DNA of 8,428 bases from Bacillota bacterium (GCA_021821225.1 JAKACR010000109.1:1-8428); one strand, 5' to 3'. Numbered from the stretch's first letter, positions 1 to 6,601 are shown. Notes: generated by a model not told the origin, from the letters alone. Program-made: numbers and translations.

Positions 1-22
1 ACATAATGTGAGGAGGCCTCTC

Positions 23-400
23 ATGAGCGCGATTCCGGACGATTTACAATATACAAAAGAACACGAGTGGATTCGTCCCCAAGGCGATGTCATCGTCATC
101 GGCATCACGGATTTTGCCCAGAGTGAACTCGGTGACATCGTGTTTGTTGAATTGCCGGAGGTCGGGAGCGCGCTGCGCGCCGGCGAGACGTTCGGCACGG
201 TGGAATCGGTCAAGACCGTTTCCGATCTGTACGCGCCCGTCTCGGGCACGGTGGTGCGGGTGAATGAAGCCCTGCAGGATGCGCCGGAAAAAGTGAACGA
301 AGACCCGTACGGCGAAGGATGGATGCTGGAAGTGGAGCGTGGCGGCGAGACGTCCCCCCTGTTGTCTGCCGCTGCCTACCGGGAACACGTGAACGGGTGA
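23..400 (+). CDS. gcvH: Glycine cleavage system H protein (lipoyl carrier)
   Basis: Small cytosolic carrier whose lipoylated lysine shuttles the aminomethyl group between the P, T and L proteins of glycine cleavage. In Bacillus-type lipoate assembly it is also the first acceptor of the octanoyl group. The 125-residue product has the family layout: the N-terminal motif YTKEHEW (residues 10-16), a biotinyl/lipoyl fold, and the lipoylation motif [12 protein letters not shown] with acceptor Lys64. The helix [10 protein letters not shown] follows. Length is normal for the family. ATG 23 is chosen because AGGAGG sits at 11-16, six bases upstream; an in-frame GTG at 8 overlaps that ribosome site and is unlikely. 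lipM begins 13 nt after the stop, so the two are probably co-transcribed. No promoter is visible because the window begins just upstream. Confidence 0.97.
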   Translation: MSAIPDDLQYTKEHEWIRPQGDVIVIGITDFAQSELGDIVFVELPEVGSALRAGETFGTVESVKTVSDLYAPVSGTVVRVNEALQDAPEKVNEDPYGEGWMLEVERGGETSPLLSAAAYREHVNG

Positions 401-413
401 GGGGTCGTCCGCC

Positions 414-1244
414 ATGTGGACATTTCGGCTGCTAGACACCGGGGCGGGAGCGCCCGAGGACAACATGGCGCTCGACGAGGCGATTCTGATCGAGGTTGGG
501 CGCGGCGCATCCCCCCCCACCATCCGGTTCTATGCGTGGAACCGCCCGACGGTTTCGCTTGGCTATTTTCAACGCGCAGCGCGCGAGATTGACGAAGCGG
601 CCGTCGTGGCCCGCAAGTATGGACTGGTCCGCCGGATGACAGGCGGACGGTCCGTTTTGCATGACCGCGAAGTGACGTACAGTGTGATCGTGCCCGTTGG
701 CCATGAGCTGGCACAAACGTCGGTGGTGGAGTCTTTCCGCATTCTTTCGGGCGCTTTGCGCGAGGGGTTTTGCGCTCTGGGCCTGTCGGCCGAAGTCGTT
801 TCACTGGCCGATGAGAATGAGCGGGAAAAGTTCCAGACGCTTGGCTCCGCGGCATGTTTCGATTCCCCTTCCTGGTACGAACTTGTCGTCAACGGACGAA
901 AGATAGCGGGCAGCGCCCAGGTGCGGGCGCATGGCGGCCTCCTCCAGCACGGCTCGCTTGTGCTGGACATGCGTCCTGAGGATCTCTTTTCCGTGCTGCT
1001 CCTGCGCGATGGACAGGACGGAAAGCGGTTGCGCGCGGCATTCTCCGAGCGCGCGACCGGAGTGAAGCAGCTATCCGGCCGCGATGTCGCCTATCGTGAA
1101 GCTGTGACCGCGTTTCAAAGCGGGTTTGCCGCCGGTCTGCCGGCCCGGCTCACGCTGGGACTCGTCACGGATGAAGAAGCGGCGCAAGCCCGTCAACTGG
1201 CAAGGGACAAGTACGGCGCCCGCGAATGGACGTTCCGCCGCTAA
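414..1244 (+). CDS. lipM: Octanoyl-[GcvH]:protein N-octanoyltransferase LipM
   Basis: Member of the BPL/LplA/LipB cofactor-transferase fold. Known function of LipM in B. subtilis: it moves octanoate from octanoyl-acyl carrier protein to the lipoyl-domain lysine of GcvH. The 276-aa product shows NMALDEA (17-23), RRMTGGRSVLHD (73-84), and CFDSPSWYELVVNGRKIAGSAQ at 148-169. Cys148 corresponds to the catalytic cysteine of LipM (Cys150 in B. subtilis), and Lys163 is the conserved lysine of the fold. Length and the C-terminal KYGAREWTFRR ending fit LipM better than LplA (longer, no such cysteine) or the shorter LipB. A GAGGGG ribosome site at 399-404 overlaps the gcvH stop codon, which suggests translational coupling. 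LipL (relay from GcvH to E2 proteins) would also be expected in the genome but is not in this window. The stop is followed almost at once by a repeat element. Confidence 0.93.
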   Translation: MWTFRLLDTGAGAPEDNMALDEAILIEVGRGASPPTIRFYAWNRPTVSLGYFQRAAREIDEAAVVARKYGLVRRMTGGRSVLHDREVTYSVIVPVGHELAQTSVVESFRILSGALREGFCALGLSAEVVSLADENEREKFQTLGSAACFDSPSWYELVVNGRKIAGSAQVRAHGGLLQHGSLVLDMRPEDLFSVLLLRDGQDGKRLRAAFSERATGVKQLSGRDVAYREAVTAFQSGFAAGLPARLTLGLVTDEEAAQARQLARDKYGAREWTFRR

Positions 1245-1254
1245 TTCTTAAAGA

Positions 1255-1455
1255 GCCAGTTCAAAAAGAGGGCAGGGTTGACCCACGCAGTGCAATGGGA
1301 CATGGGATAAACCGAGTGTGCAGTGGACATTATCCCATGTCTCCTAGGAAGCAGCCAGAAATGCGGACCGAGCGTACGTTTTGGGTACGTGAGGGAGCAT
1401 TTCTGGTGATGACGCGGCAATGTGCCGGGGAGTTCTGCCCCCTTTTTGAACAACC
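1255..1455 (+). mobile_element. MITE-like non-coding element with terminal inverted repeats and flanking direct repeats
   Basis: Seen directly: the left end 1255-1275 and the right end 1435-1455 are inverted repeats (17 of 21 positions match), with core GTTCAAAAAG(A/G)GGGCAG pointing inwards. A perfect 9-bp direct repeat TCTTAAAGA lies just outside at 1246-1254 and 1456-1464, as a target-site duplication would. The interior has a 12-bp perfect inverted repeat (1299-1310 with 1330-1341), a 10-bp one (1355-1364 with 1397-1406) and a 5-bp hairpin (1415-1427). No credible gene lies inside. The left 72 bases recur, diverged, at 8087-8157. The small size, inverted ends and apparent duplication suggest a miniature inverted-repeat transposable element; the parent transposon family is not identified. 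Caveat: TCTTAAAGA is itself palindromic, so it could instead extend the outer stem, giving a 31-bp stem (1245-1275 with 1435-1465, 26 of 31 paired). It sits between the lipM stop and the spoIVA promoter without breaking either. Confidence 0.66.
1427..1447 (+). terminator. Possible intrinsic terminator formed by the right end of the repeat element
   Basis: GGGG (1427-1430) can pair with CCCC (1438-1441), leaving a 7-nt loop, and is followed by C and then TTTTT (1443-1447). The stem is short, so it is weak to moderate. It is the only terminator-like structure after lipM and would end the gcvH-lipM transcript before the spoIVA promoter. Confidence 0.38.
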
Positions 1456-1546
1456 TCTTAAAGAAGTCGACGAGGCGGGTCTACTTTCTATCCTGTCCAC
1501 ATATTCATAGACCAGGCAGACGGTCGAAAGCTTTCCCGACGGCGGC

Positions 1547-1577
1547 GGCATATTTGTCGCACCGGGACGTATACATG
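1547..1577 (+). promoter_or_regulatory. Sigma-E type promoter of spoIVA
   Basis: GGCATATT (1547-1554) matches the sigma-E -35 consensus KMATATT. After 15 nt comes TATACATG (1570-1577), close to the -10 consensus CATACANT with the ATACA core intact. The spacing is the usual 14-15. It gives a leader of about 45-50 nt before the GTG at 1632. In B. subtilis spoIVA is transcribed by mother-cell sigma E, so motif, spacing and gene agree. Confidence 0.8.
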
Positions 1578-1617
1578 TATCGTCGTCCAAACGGGGTCGG
1601 CGCACCGGCTTCTAGCC

Positions 1618-1625
1618 AGGGAGGG
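1618..1625 (+). promoter_or_regulatory. Ribosome binding site that fixes the spoIVA GTG start
   Basis: AGGGAGGG lies six bases before GTG 1632. The reading frame stays open far upstream (to about 1422), but that extension runs through the promoter and the repeat element. This site therefore decides the start. Confidence 0.85.
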
Positions 1626-1631
1626 AACAGT

Positions 1632-3110
1632 GTGGACAGATTCGATGTGTTTCAGGACATTGCGCAGCGAACTGGCGGCGACATCTATCTGGGTGTCGTG
1701 GGACCGGTGCGGACGGGGAAGTCCACGTTCATCAAAAAGTTTATGGAACTGATTGTGCTGCCGGGGATCAACGATGAGTCGGAGCGCGCGCGCACCGTGG
1801 ATGAATTGCCGCAGAGCGCCGCGGGACGGACCATCATGACGACGGAACCCAAATTTGTGCCTAACCAGGCCGCGCGTATCGCGGTGGCGGAGGGGCTCAC
1901 CATCGACTGCCGCCTGGTCGACTGCGTCGGCTACACGGTTCAGGGAGCCAGGGGATACGAGGATGACAATGGTCCGCGCATGGTGAGCACGCCGTGGTAT
2001 GACGACCCCATCGCTTTTCAGGAAGCTGCGGAGATCGGAACGCGCAAGGTTATCGCGGACCATTCGACCATCGGCCTGGTTGTCACGACGGATGGCAGCG
2101 TAGCGGAAATACCGCGTGAAAACTACATCGAGGCGGAAGAACGCGTCGTGTCAGAGTTGAAAGAACTGGGGAAACCGTTCGTGATGCTCGTAAATTCCGT
2201 GCATCCCTACAGCCCCGACACACAGGCTTTGCGCGCCGCCCTGATGGACAAATACGATATCCCCGTCGTCGCTCTGTCGTGCGCAACCATGGGACAGGAA
2301 GACGTCATGGTCGTTTTGAAAGAAGCGCTGTACGAATTCCCCGTGCAGGAAGTCAACGTGAACCTGCCCAGTTGGGTCATGGTTCTTGATCAAGAGCACT
2401 GGCTGCGCAGCAGTTACGAGGGCGCCGTGCGCGAGACGATCCAGGACATCAGGCGGTTGCGCGATGTCGACCGGGTGGTGGATCATTTTTCCCAGTTCGA
2501 ATTCATCTCGCGCGCGGCGCTCGCCGGCGTCGACATGGGGCGCGGCATAGCGGATATTGAACTGGCCGCTCCCGACGAACTGTACGACAGGGTGCTCACG
2601 GAAGTTGTGGGTGTCGAGATCCGCGGCAAGGATCACCTGCTGCAGTTGATGAAAGACCTCACATACGCCAAGCGCGAGTACGACAAGGTGGCCGATGCGC
2701 TCCGGATGGTGAAGCTGACCGGCTACGGGATCGCGCCGCCCATCCTGGACGAGATGGCGCTTGATGAACCGGAACTGATTCGCCAGGGATCGCGCTTTGG
2801 CGTGCGGCTCAAGGCGGTCGCTCCGTCCGTGCACATGATCCGCGTCGACGTGGAATCGGAATTTGCGCCCATCGTCGGGACAGAGCGCCAGAGCGAGGAA
2901 CTGGTGAAATATCTCATGCAGGATTTCGAGGAGGACCCGCAGAAGATCTGGAACTCGGACATCTTCGGCAAGTCCCTGGCCGCCATCGTGCGTGAAGGAA
3001 TTTCCGGGAAGCTCTCGATGATGCCGGAAAATGCGCAGTATAAACTCCGCGAGACACTCCAGCGCATCATCAACGAGGGAAGCGGGGGGTTGATCGCCAT
3101 CATTCTTTAG
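1632..3110 (+). CDS. spoIVA: Stage IV sporulation protein A (spore-coat basement ATPase)
   Basis: Mother-cell ATPase that coats the forespore surface, polymerises irreversibly after ATP hydrolysis, and anchors coat assembly and the cortex signal. It belongs to the TRAFAC GTPase fold but uses ATP. The product is 492 aa, the same length as the B. subtilis protein, and aligns with it end to end. Walker A is GPVRTGKST (24-32, catalytic Lys30). TIMTTEPKFVPNQ contains the sensor threonines, and LVDCVGYTV holds the Walker-B-like Asp97. The middle domain (EVNVNLPSWVMVL, LRDVDRVVDHFSQFEF) follows. The C-terminal end is NEGSGGLIAIIL, the conserved tail that targets the membrane through SpoVM. The start is GTG with an AGGGAGGG ribosome site. 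It stands alone, transcribed from a sigma-E promoter. No truncation is seen. Confidence 0.98.
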   Translation: MDRFDVFQDIAQRTGGDIYLGVVGPVRTGKSTFIKKFMELIVLPGINDESERARTVDELPQSAAGRTIMTTEPKFVPNQAARIAVAEGLTIDCRLVDCVGYTVQGARGYEDDNGPRMVSTPWYDDPIAFQEAAEIGTRKVIADHSTIGLVVTTDGSVAEIPRENYIEAEERVVSELKELGKPFVMLVNSVHPYSPDTQALRAALMDKYDIPVVALSCATMGQEDVMVVLKEALYEFPVQEVNVNLPSWVMVLDQEHWLRSSYEGAVRETIQDIRRLRDVDRVVDHFSQFEFISRAALAGVDMGRGIADIELAAPDELYDRVLTEVVGVEIRGKDHLLQLMKDLTYAKREYDKVADALRMVKLTGYGIAPPILDEMALDEPELIRQGSRFGVRLKAVAPSVHMIRVDVESEFAPIVGTERQSEELVKYLMQDFEEDPQKIWNSDIFGKSLAAIVREGISGKLSMMPENAQYKLRETLQRIINEGSGGLIAIIL

Positions 3111-3324
3111 ACTGGCGTCCTGTAGACTGGCGCCTTGGACGTTCGTTCGGCGACAGGGCACCGCATAAAGCAAGTGCGGTAATTTCCGTGGAAATGATGA
3201 AAAACCACAATATTCCCTTTCTTTCGGCGCATTTCGCCGTCTGCAAAGAAATGCGTCGATTCGTGGTCGTCCAGTGGCTGTTTTGTGGCGGCGTGGCTGT
3301 TTGCGACGGCCGTTTGCGTCGGCC
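3111..3324. other. Non-coding interval between spoIVA and the tRNA-Pro promoter, with two hairpins
   Basis: In B. subtilis-like genomes hbs (HU protein) and folE lie here; neither is present. Visible structures are a hairpin ACCGCA/TGCGGT (3160-3165 with 3175-3180, 9-nt loop, only a TTT afterwards, so a poor spoIVA terminator) and a stronger stem at 3226-3235 with 3248-3257 (10 bp with one G-T pair, 12-nt loop, no T-run). A short repeat GTGGCTGTTT occurs at about 3273 and 3292. A 49-codon frame from ATG 3194 lacks a good ribosome site and is not called. Confidence 0.55.
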
Positions 3325-3353
3325 TTGCGCTGTCAGTGCGTAACTGCTATACT
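3325..3353 (+). promoter_or_regulatory. Promoter of tRNA-Pro
   Basis: TTGCGC (3325-3330), a 17-nt spacer, and TATACT (3348-3353) with an upstream TG making an extended -10 (TGCTATACT). Predicted start is near 3360, ten bases before the mature tRNA. The -35 matches the consensus only at TTG. Confidence 0.7.
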
Positions 3354-3369
3354 ATGCACCATTGGATGA

Positions 3370-3446
3370 CGGGATGTAGCGCAGCCTGGTAGCGCGCTAC
3401 CTTGGGGAGGTAGAGGTCCCGGGTTCGAATCCCGGCATTCCGACCA
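3370..3446 (+). tRNA. tRNA-Pro, anticodon GGG
   Basis: Complete cloverleaf: acceptor CGGGATG pairs with CATTCCG (one G-T pair), D-stem GCGC/GCGC, anticodon stem CTACC/GGTAG with loop TTGGGGA (anticodon GGG at 3404-3406, reading CCC and probably CCU), variable region AGGTC, T-arm CCGGG-TTCGAAT-CCCGG, discriminator A and an encoded CCA (3444-3446). It is followed six bases later by its own terminator. Confidence 0.97.
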
Positions 3447-3451
3447 CACGG

Positions 3452-3479
3452 ATCAGCCCGGGGTTCCGGGCTGATTTTT
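3452..3479 (+). terminator. Strong rho-independent terminator after tRNA-Pro
   Basis: ATCAGCCCGG (3452-3461), GGTT loop, then CCGGGCTGAT (3466-3475): a perfect 10-bp stem running into TTTT (3476-3479). It ends the tRNA-Pro transcript but lies only 31 nt before the mtrB start, with no evident promoter in between, so mtrB may depend on read-through. Confidence 0.95.
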
Positions 3480-3510
3480 GTATTGGACTCAAGGCGCGGG
3501 AGTGATCTTC

Positions 3511-3723
3511 GTGCAGGAGGATTATATCGTTATTAAGGCGAAGGCTGGCGGCGTTCAGGTGATCGGGCTGACAAGGGGTGCGGAAACGAAATTCAACCAC
3601 TTGGAGAAACTGGACAAAGGAGACGTGATGGTCTGCCAGTTCACAGAGTACACATCCGCCATCAAAGTGCGCGGTCCGGCGGTGGTCTATACGCAGCACG
3701 GCGTCATCGACACGCAGGAATGA
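3511..3723 (+). CDS. mtrB: trp RNA-binding attenuation protein TRAP
   Basis: An 11-subunit ring protein which, when it binds tryptophan, wraps leader RNA carrying (G/U)AG triplets and shuts down trp gene expression. The 70-aa product keeps the family core: VIGLTRG, TKF, EKLDKG, QFTEYTSAIKVRG. Residues corresponding to the B. subtilis RNA-contacting Lys37, Lys56 and Arg58 are Lys33, Lys52 and Arg54; the tryptophan-pocket threonines 25 and 30 are Thr21 and Thr26. GTG 3511 is chosen because GGGAG lies at 3498-3502 (8-nt spacing) and the protein then begins MQEDYIVIKA, like the short N-termini of known TRAPs. Alternative starts are GTG 3502, or TTG 3478, which falls inside the tRNA terminator. 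folE (mtrA), its partner in the B. subtilis mtrAB operon, is missing. No trp gene or TRAP target array is visible here. Confidence 0.94.
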   Translation: MQEDYIVIKAKAGGVQVIGLTRGAETKFNHLEKLDKGDVMVCQFTEYTSAIKVRGPAVVYTQHGVIDTQE

Positions 3724-3754
3724 ACGTTGATCCCCGCTTGGTTCGTGACGGTTG

Positions 3755-3763
3755 TGTTATAAT
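3755..3763 (+). promoter_or_regulatory. Extended -10 promoter of hepS-menG-hepT
   Basis: TGTTATAAT gives a perfect TATAAT (3758-3763) with the TG of an extended -10. No good -35 lies 16-18 nt upstream. Predicted start is near 3770, about 48 nt before the hepS GTG; this excludes the TTG at 3752 as the start codon. Confidence 0.65.
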
Positions 3764-3817
3764 GAGACGCACGGTTTATGCGATATGATGAACACGGTGT
3801 GGCAGGAGATGGGTAGC

Positions 3818-4717
3818 GTGACTTCCGGTGTGGACAACCTCAGTCTTGAGCGTCGGCTTCGTTTATCAGAGGCGCAGTCCTATGTGGAACGGTTCATGGC
3901 GCACGAGATATTGTTGGATGTGCCGCTTCCGGCGAGGGTGTCGAAGCTTCAATTGTTGCTTGGCTCCATCATTCTCTTCAAAGGAGGGGTGGCGGGCCCC
4001 ATACGGGATCGCATCCTTGCGGCGATGCTGCTCGTCTATCACGGTCTCGCGCTGCACGAGGATATAGCGGAGGATTCTTCTGCCCAGTCCAAGTGCGGGA
4101 GGCTGACCATACTGGGCGGGGACTATTACAGCAGTCTGTTTTACCGGCTTTTGGCGGAGGCAGGCAGGATCGATCTCGTGAGCCGCTTTTCGGAGGCTGT
4201 GGCGAAGGTGAATGTGGCCAAGACATCTCTGCACCAGTCGAAGAACGACGACTCCTATAAACCGGAACACTATATGTCCGACGTCATGATCGTGCAGGGC
4301 GCACTGCTGCACGCTTTGTGCGCGGCGTTCGCGCCGGATTCCGCAACGGAAGCCTTGGTGGATGCGGCACTTCGCGCGGGCGTGTATGACGACGAACTGT
4401 GCAAGGCAAATCGGCCGGCGGTCCTTACGCTCGCCAGCGTGCTGCTTGGCAGCGTCGTAACGCCGGACGAGCGACGACAGATATCCCACGTGAGTCCTTT
4501 TGTTTCGATCTTGGCGGGCGATAAGCGCGTTGCATCGCTGCATGCAAAATACGGAACGATCGGCCGTTTGTTTCAAGGATTTCGCGATGCTGCGAACCGG
4601 GTGCAGACTCTCTCCGTGGAGATGTTCGGCACGGACGGCTGGTTGCAGTTGTCGGCCCTGTTTCAAACGGGCATCGGTCCGGCGCCGAACACCACCCCCG
4701 TCGTCGAGGGGAGTTGA
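3818..4717 (+). CDS. hepS: Heptaprenyl diphosphate synthase component I (HepS)
   Basis: Small, non-catalytic subunit of heptaprenyl diphosphate synthase. With HepT it makes the C35 chain of menaquinone-7. The HepS family diverges fast. The recognisable parts are AAMLLVYHGLALHEDIAED (68-86) and LTILGGDYYSSLFYRLLAE (96-114), matching the B. subtilis AMLVQSALDTHDEV and LTVLAGDYFSGLYYSLLSE segments. Position just before menG and hepT is diagnostic. At 299 aa it is longer than the 251 aa of B. subtilis, mainly at the ends. GTG 3818 is chosen for AGGAG at 3804-3808 (9-nt spacing) and the promoter at 3755-3763. ATG 3785, 3788 and 3809 are possible but lack well-placed ribosome sites. menG starts 5 nt after the stop. 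Confidence 0.88.
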   Translation: MTSGVDNLSLERRLRLSEAQSYVERFMAHEILLDVPLPARVSKLQLLLGSIILFKGGVAGPIRDRILAAMLLVYHGLALHEDIAEDSSAQSKCGRLTILGGDYYSSLFYRLLAEAGRIDLVSRFSEAVAKVNVAKTSLHQSKNDDSYKPEHYMSDVMIVQGALLHALCAAFAPDSATEALVDAALRAGVYDDELCKANRPAVLTLASVLLGSVVTPDERRQISHVSPFVSILAGDKRVASLHAKYGTIGRLFQGFRDAANRVQTLSVEMFGTDGWLQLSALFQTGIGPAPNTTPVVEGS

Positions 4718-4722
4718 GGCGG

Positions 4723-5469
4723 ATGGCACAGGAAAAAGCGCATGCGCAGCCCGATTTTGTGCATGATGTGTTTTCACATATTGCCAAGCGTTACGATGTG
4801 ATGAACTCTGTGCTCAGTTTCAATGTCCACAAGCTGTGGCGCCGGTTTGCCATGCGCCGGATGCTCGTCTTACAGGATGCGCGTTGCCTTGACGTGGCGA
4901 CGGGAACGGCTGACTGGGCCATTGCTCTGGCGCGCGAAGCGGGAGCGGGCGGTCATGTCGTGGGACTCGACTTTTGCCGGGAGATGCTTGAGGTGGGAGA
5001 GAGAAAGATTGCGCGCGAAGGGCTTGCGGACACGGTGGAACTGGTGCATGGCAATGCGATGGCCCTGCCGTTTGCCGATGATTCATTCGACTTTGCCACG
5101 ATCGGCTTCGGGCTGCGCAATGTTCCGGATATACAGCATGTCCTGCGAGAAATGGCGCGTGTCGTGAGGCCTGGGGGCATGGTGGTTTCCCTTGAGTTGT
5201 CCAAACCGGACTGGAAACCGTTCCGCGCTTTGTACTATGCTTATTTCTATCATATACTGCCTCTGGTGGGGCGGTTGGCGGTTGGTCGCAGCGAGCCGTA
5301 CCGCTGGTTGCCAGAATCGCTGATTCCTTTTCCGGACCGTCATGGACTGGCCGGGATGTTTGTGGATGCTGGCCTTGAACAAGTCGAGAACCATGCCTTG
5401 ACAGGTGGCATTTGCGCACTCCATATCGGGAGAAAACCGGGGGTGAAGGATCAGCAAGGGATTGTTTAG
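4723..5469 (+). CDS. menG: Demethylmenaquinone methyltransferase
   Basis: SAM-dependent class I methyltransferase of the UbiE/MenG family; it adds the ring methyl in the last step of menaquinone synthesis. The 248-aa product shows FSHIAKRYDVMNSVLSF (17-33), the SAM-binding motif LDVATGTADW (56-65), the acidic end of strand two GLDF, HGNAMALPFADDSFD, and the family signature GFGLRNVPD (128-136). It ends with the usual LTGGICALHIGRKP motif and a short extra tail. ATG 4723 has GAGGGGAG at 4706-4713, 9 nt upstream; a TTG at 4714 that overlaps the hepS stop is an alternative. Its place between the two prenyl synthase subunits fits a shared transcript for the menaquinone tail and ring steps. UbiE-type proteins may also methylate ubiquinone precursors, but this lineage would use menaquinone. 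Confidence 0.96.
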   Translation: MAQEKAHAQPDFVHDVFSHIAKRYDVMNSVLSFNVHKLWRRFAMRRMLVLQDARCLDVATGTADWAIALAREAGAGGHVVGLDFCREMLEVGERKIAREGLADTVELVHGNAMALPFADDSFDFATIGFGLRNVPDIQHVLREMARVVRPGGMVVSLELSKPDWKPFRALYYAYFYHILPLVGRLAVGRSEPYRWLPESLIPFPDRHGLAGMFVDAGLEQVENHALTGGICALHIGRKPGVKDQQGIV

Positions 5470-5502
5470 GGCAATAACCCTTACGGCGGGTGAATGTGGA
5501 CA

Positions 5503-6465
5503 GTGAATGTTTTGGAAATGTATCGCGTGCTGGGACCGGATCTGAATTGTGTGGAAGATACGCTCAGACGTCGGCTTTCCTGCTCTGAGACGGTGTTGCA
5601 GGAAGCGGCGTCACAACTCGTGGAGGCTGGCGGGAAACGTCTGCGTCCCGTCTTTGTGCTGCTCGCGGGAGCGTTCGGGAAAAGACGGGATCAATTGGTG
5701 ACTGTGGCGACGGGACTTGAACTGATTCACATGGCGACACTCGTGCACGATGACGTGATCGACGATTCTGACACAAGGCGCGGCAGTCCTACCGTGCGCA
5801 GACGATTCGGGAACCGCATGGCCATGTACGCGGGCGACTACATTTTTGCGCAGGCACTGTCCACGCTGGCCGAGGTCGACAACTCCGAATTGCACCTCGC
5901 GTTTTCCAAGGCGCTCGAACTGCTCTGCCTTGGTGAGATGGAACAGATTCGAGACCTGTTTTCGCTCGATCAGCCGATGCGCACCTATCTGCGCCGCATT
6001 CGGCGCAAGACTGCGTTTCTTATCGAGATGTCCTGCCTGCTCGGCGCGCTGGCGGCGGAAGCGTCCGTGAAACAGGTTGCCGCCCTGCGCAGGTTTGGCT
6101 ATTTTTCTGGGATGGCATTCCAGATCAAGGATGACATCCTCGATTTTATCGCCGATGAGCGTGTCCTGGGGAAACCGGTCGGGGGCGATTTGCGCCAGGG
6201 CAATATCACGGCGCCGCTTCTGTTCGCCCTGCGGGATCCCGCGTGCGCGGCGGAGTTGAGACAGTTGATCCACCCTGGGATCACAGCGGGCGATGCCGAC
6301 CGTGCCATCCGGTTAGTGCGCGACAGCGAGGGAATCGCGCGCGCGCAGGAACTGGCGGACCGCTATCTTGCGCGCGCCCGGAGGGCACTGTTTGAGTTGC
6401 CCGGCATTCCCGCCCGCGAAGGATTGCTTGCTGTGGCTGAATTCGTCGGTGCGCGCGACAAGTAG
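5503..6465 (+). CDS. hepT: Heptaprenyl diphosphate synthase component II (HepT)
   Basis: Catalytic subunit of heptaprenyl diphosphate synthase, a trans-polyprenyl synthase fold that adds isopentenyl units to farnesyl diphosphate; it is active with HepS. Visible motifs: GGKRLRP (43-49, substrate phosphate binding), first aspartate-rich motif [15 protein letters not shown] (DDxxD at 83-87), [17 protein letters not shown], second aspartate motif QIKDDILDF (210-214) and [12 protein letters not shown]. Length is 320 aa, as expected. GTG 5503 is preferred: GGGTGA at 5488-5493 lies 9 nt away, and the product begins [14 protein letters not shown] like other long-chain synthases. ATG 5494, three codons upstream, would directly abut that ribosome site. 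A 33-nt gap separates it from menG, and a terminator follows. Confidence 0.95.
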   Translation: MNVLEMYRVLGPDLNCVEDTLRRRLSCSETVLQEAASQLVEAGGKRLRPVFVLLAGAFGKRRDQLVTVATGLELIHMATLVHDDVIDDSDTRRGSPTVRRRFGNRMAMYAGDYIFAQALSTLAEVDNSELHLAFSKALELLCLGEMEQIRDLFSLDQPMRTYLRRIRRKTAFLIEMSCLLGALAAEASVKQVAALRRFGYFSGMAFQIKDDILDFIADERVLGKPVGGDLRQGNITAPLLFALRDPACAAELRQLIHPGITAGDADRAIRLVRDSEGIARAQELADRYLARARRALFELPGIPAREGLLAVAEFVGARDK

Positions 6466-6490
6466 GGACTTTATCATGTGTCCGCTAGGG

Positions 6491-6509
6491 GCCGCGTTGC
6501 GCGGCTTTT
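6491..6509 (+). terminator. Intrinsic terminator after hepT
   Basis: GCCGCG (6491-6496), TTG loop, CGCGGC (6500-6505), then TTTT (6506-6509). It closes the hepS-menG-hepT unit and separates it from the ndk promoter just downstream. Confidence 0.85.
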
Positions 6510-6537
6510 GTCCGCGGTCCGGGGAGAGCGAGCGGAT

Positions 6538-6567
6538 TTGCGCCGCCAAGCGGCCGCCTGTTACAAT
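6538..6567 (+). promoter_or_regulatory. Promoter of ndk
   Basis: TTGCGC (6538-6543), an 18-nt spacer, and TACAAT (6562-6567) preceded by TG (extended -10, TGTTACAAT). Predicted start is near 6574, leaving a leader of about 28 nt. A small dyad GCCGC-CAA-GCGGC (6542-6554) overlaps the -35 and spacer; a regulatory role is unknown. Confidence 0.6.
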
Positions 6568-6601
6568 GTCGGAGTTTCAGATATACGAAAGGGGAACCGA
6601 A

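Noticed and set aside
1226..1510. A 94-codon plus-strand frame overlapping the lipM end and covering the repeat element
   Set aside because: It starts inside lipM, has no ribosome site, resembles no family and is just the translation of an inverted-repeat element.
2151..3173. Long antisense open frame (340 codons) opposite spoIVA; similar ones opposite hepS (3866-4777) and cheR (7174-8058)
   Set aside because: These are mirror frames expected in G+C-rich coding DNA; the sense strands carry unmistakable conserved proteins, and the antisense products have no recognisable motifs.
3194..3343. A 49-codon frame with a hydrophobic middle (FVVVQWLFCGGVAVC)
   Set aside because: No proper ribosome site, it runs into the tRNA-Pro promoter region and a hairpin lies inside it; could be checked for conservation but cannot be supported here.
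3478..3510. Longer mtrB form starting at TTG 3478
   Set aside because: The TTG lies in the T-run of the tRNA-Pro terminator and the extra residues have no counterpart in known TRAP proteins.
3370..3800. Possible TRAP autoregulatory target ((G/U)AG triplet array) near mtrB
   Set aside because: Only scattered TAG/GAG triplets, mostly inside the tRNA; nothing close to the usual run of about 9-11 evenly spaced triplets.
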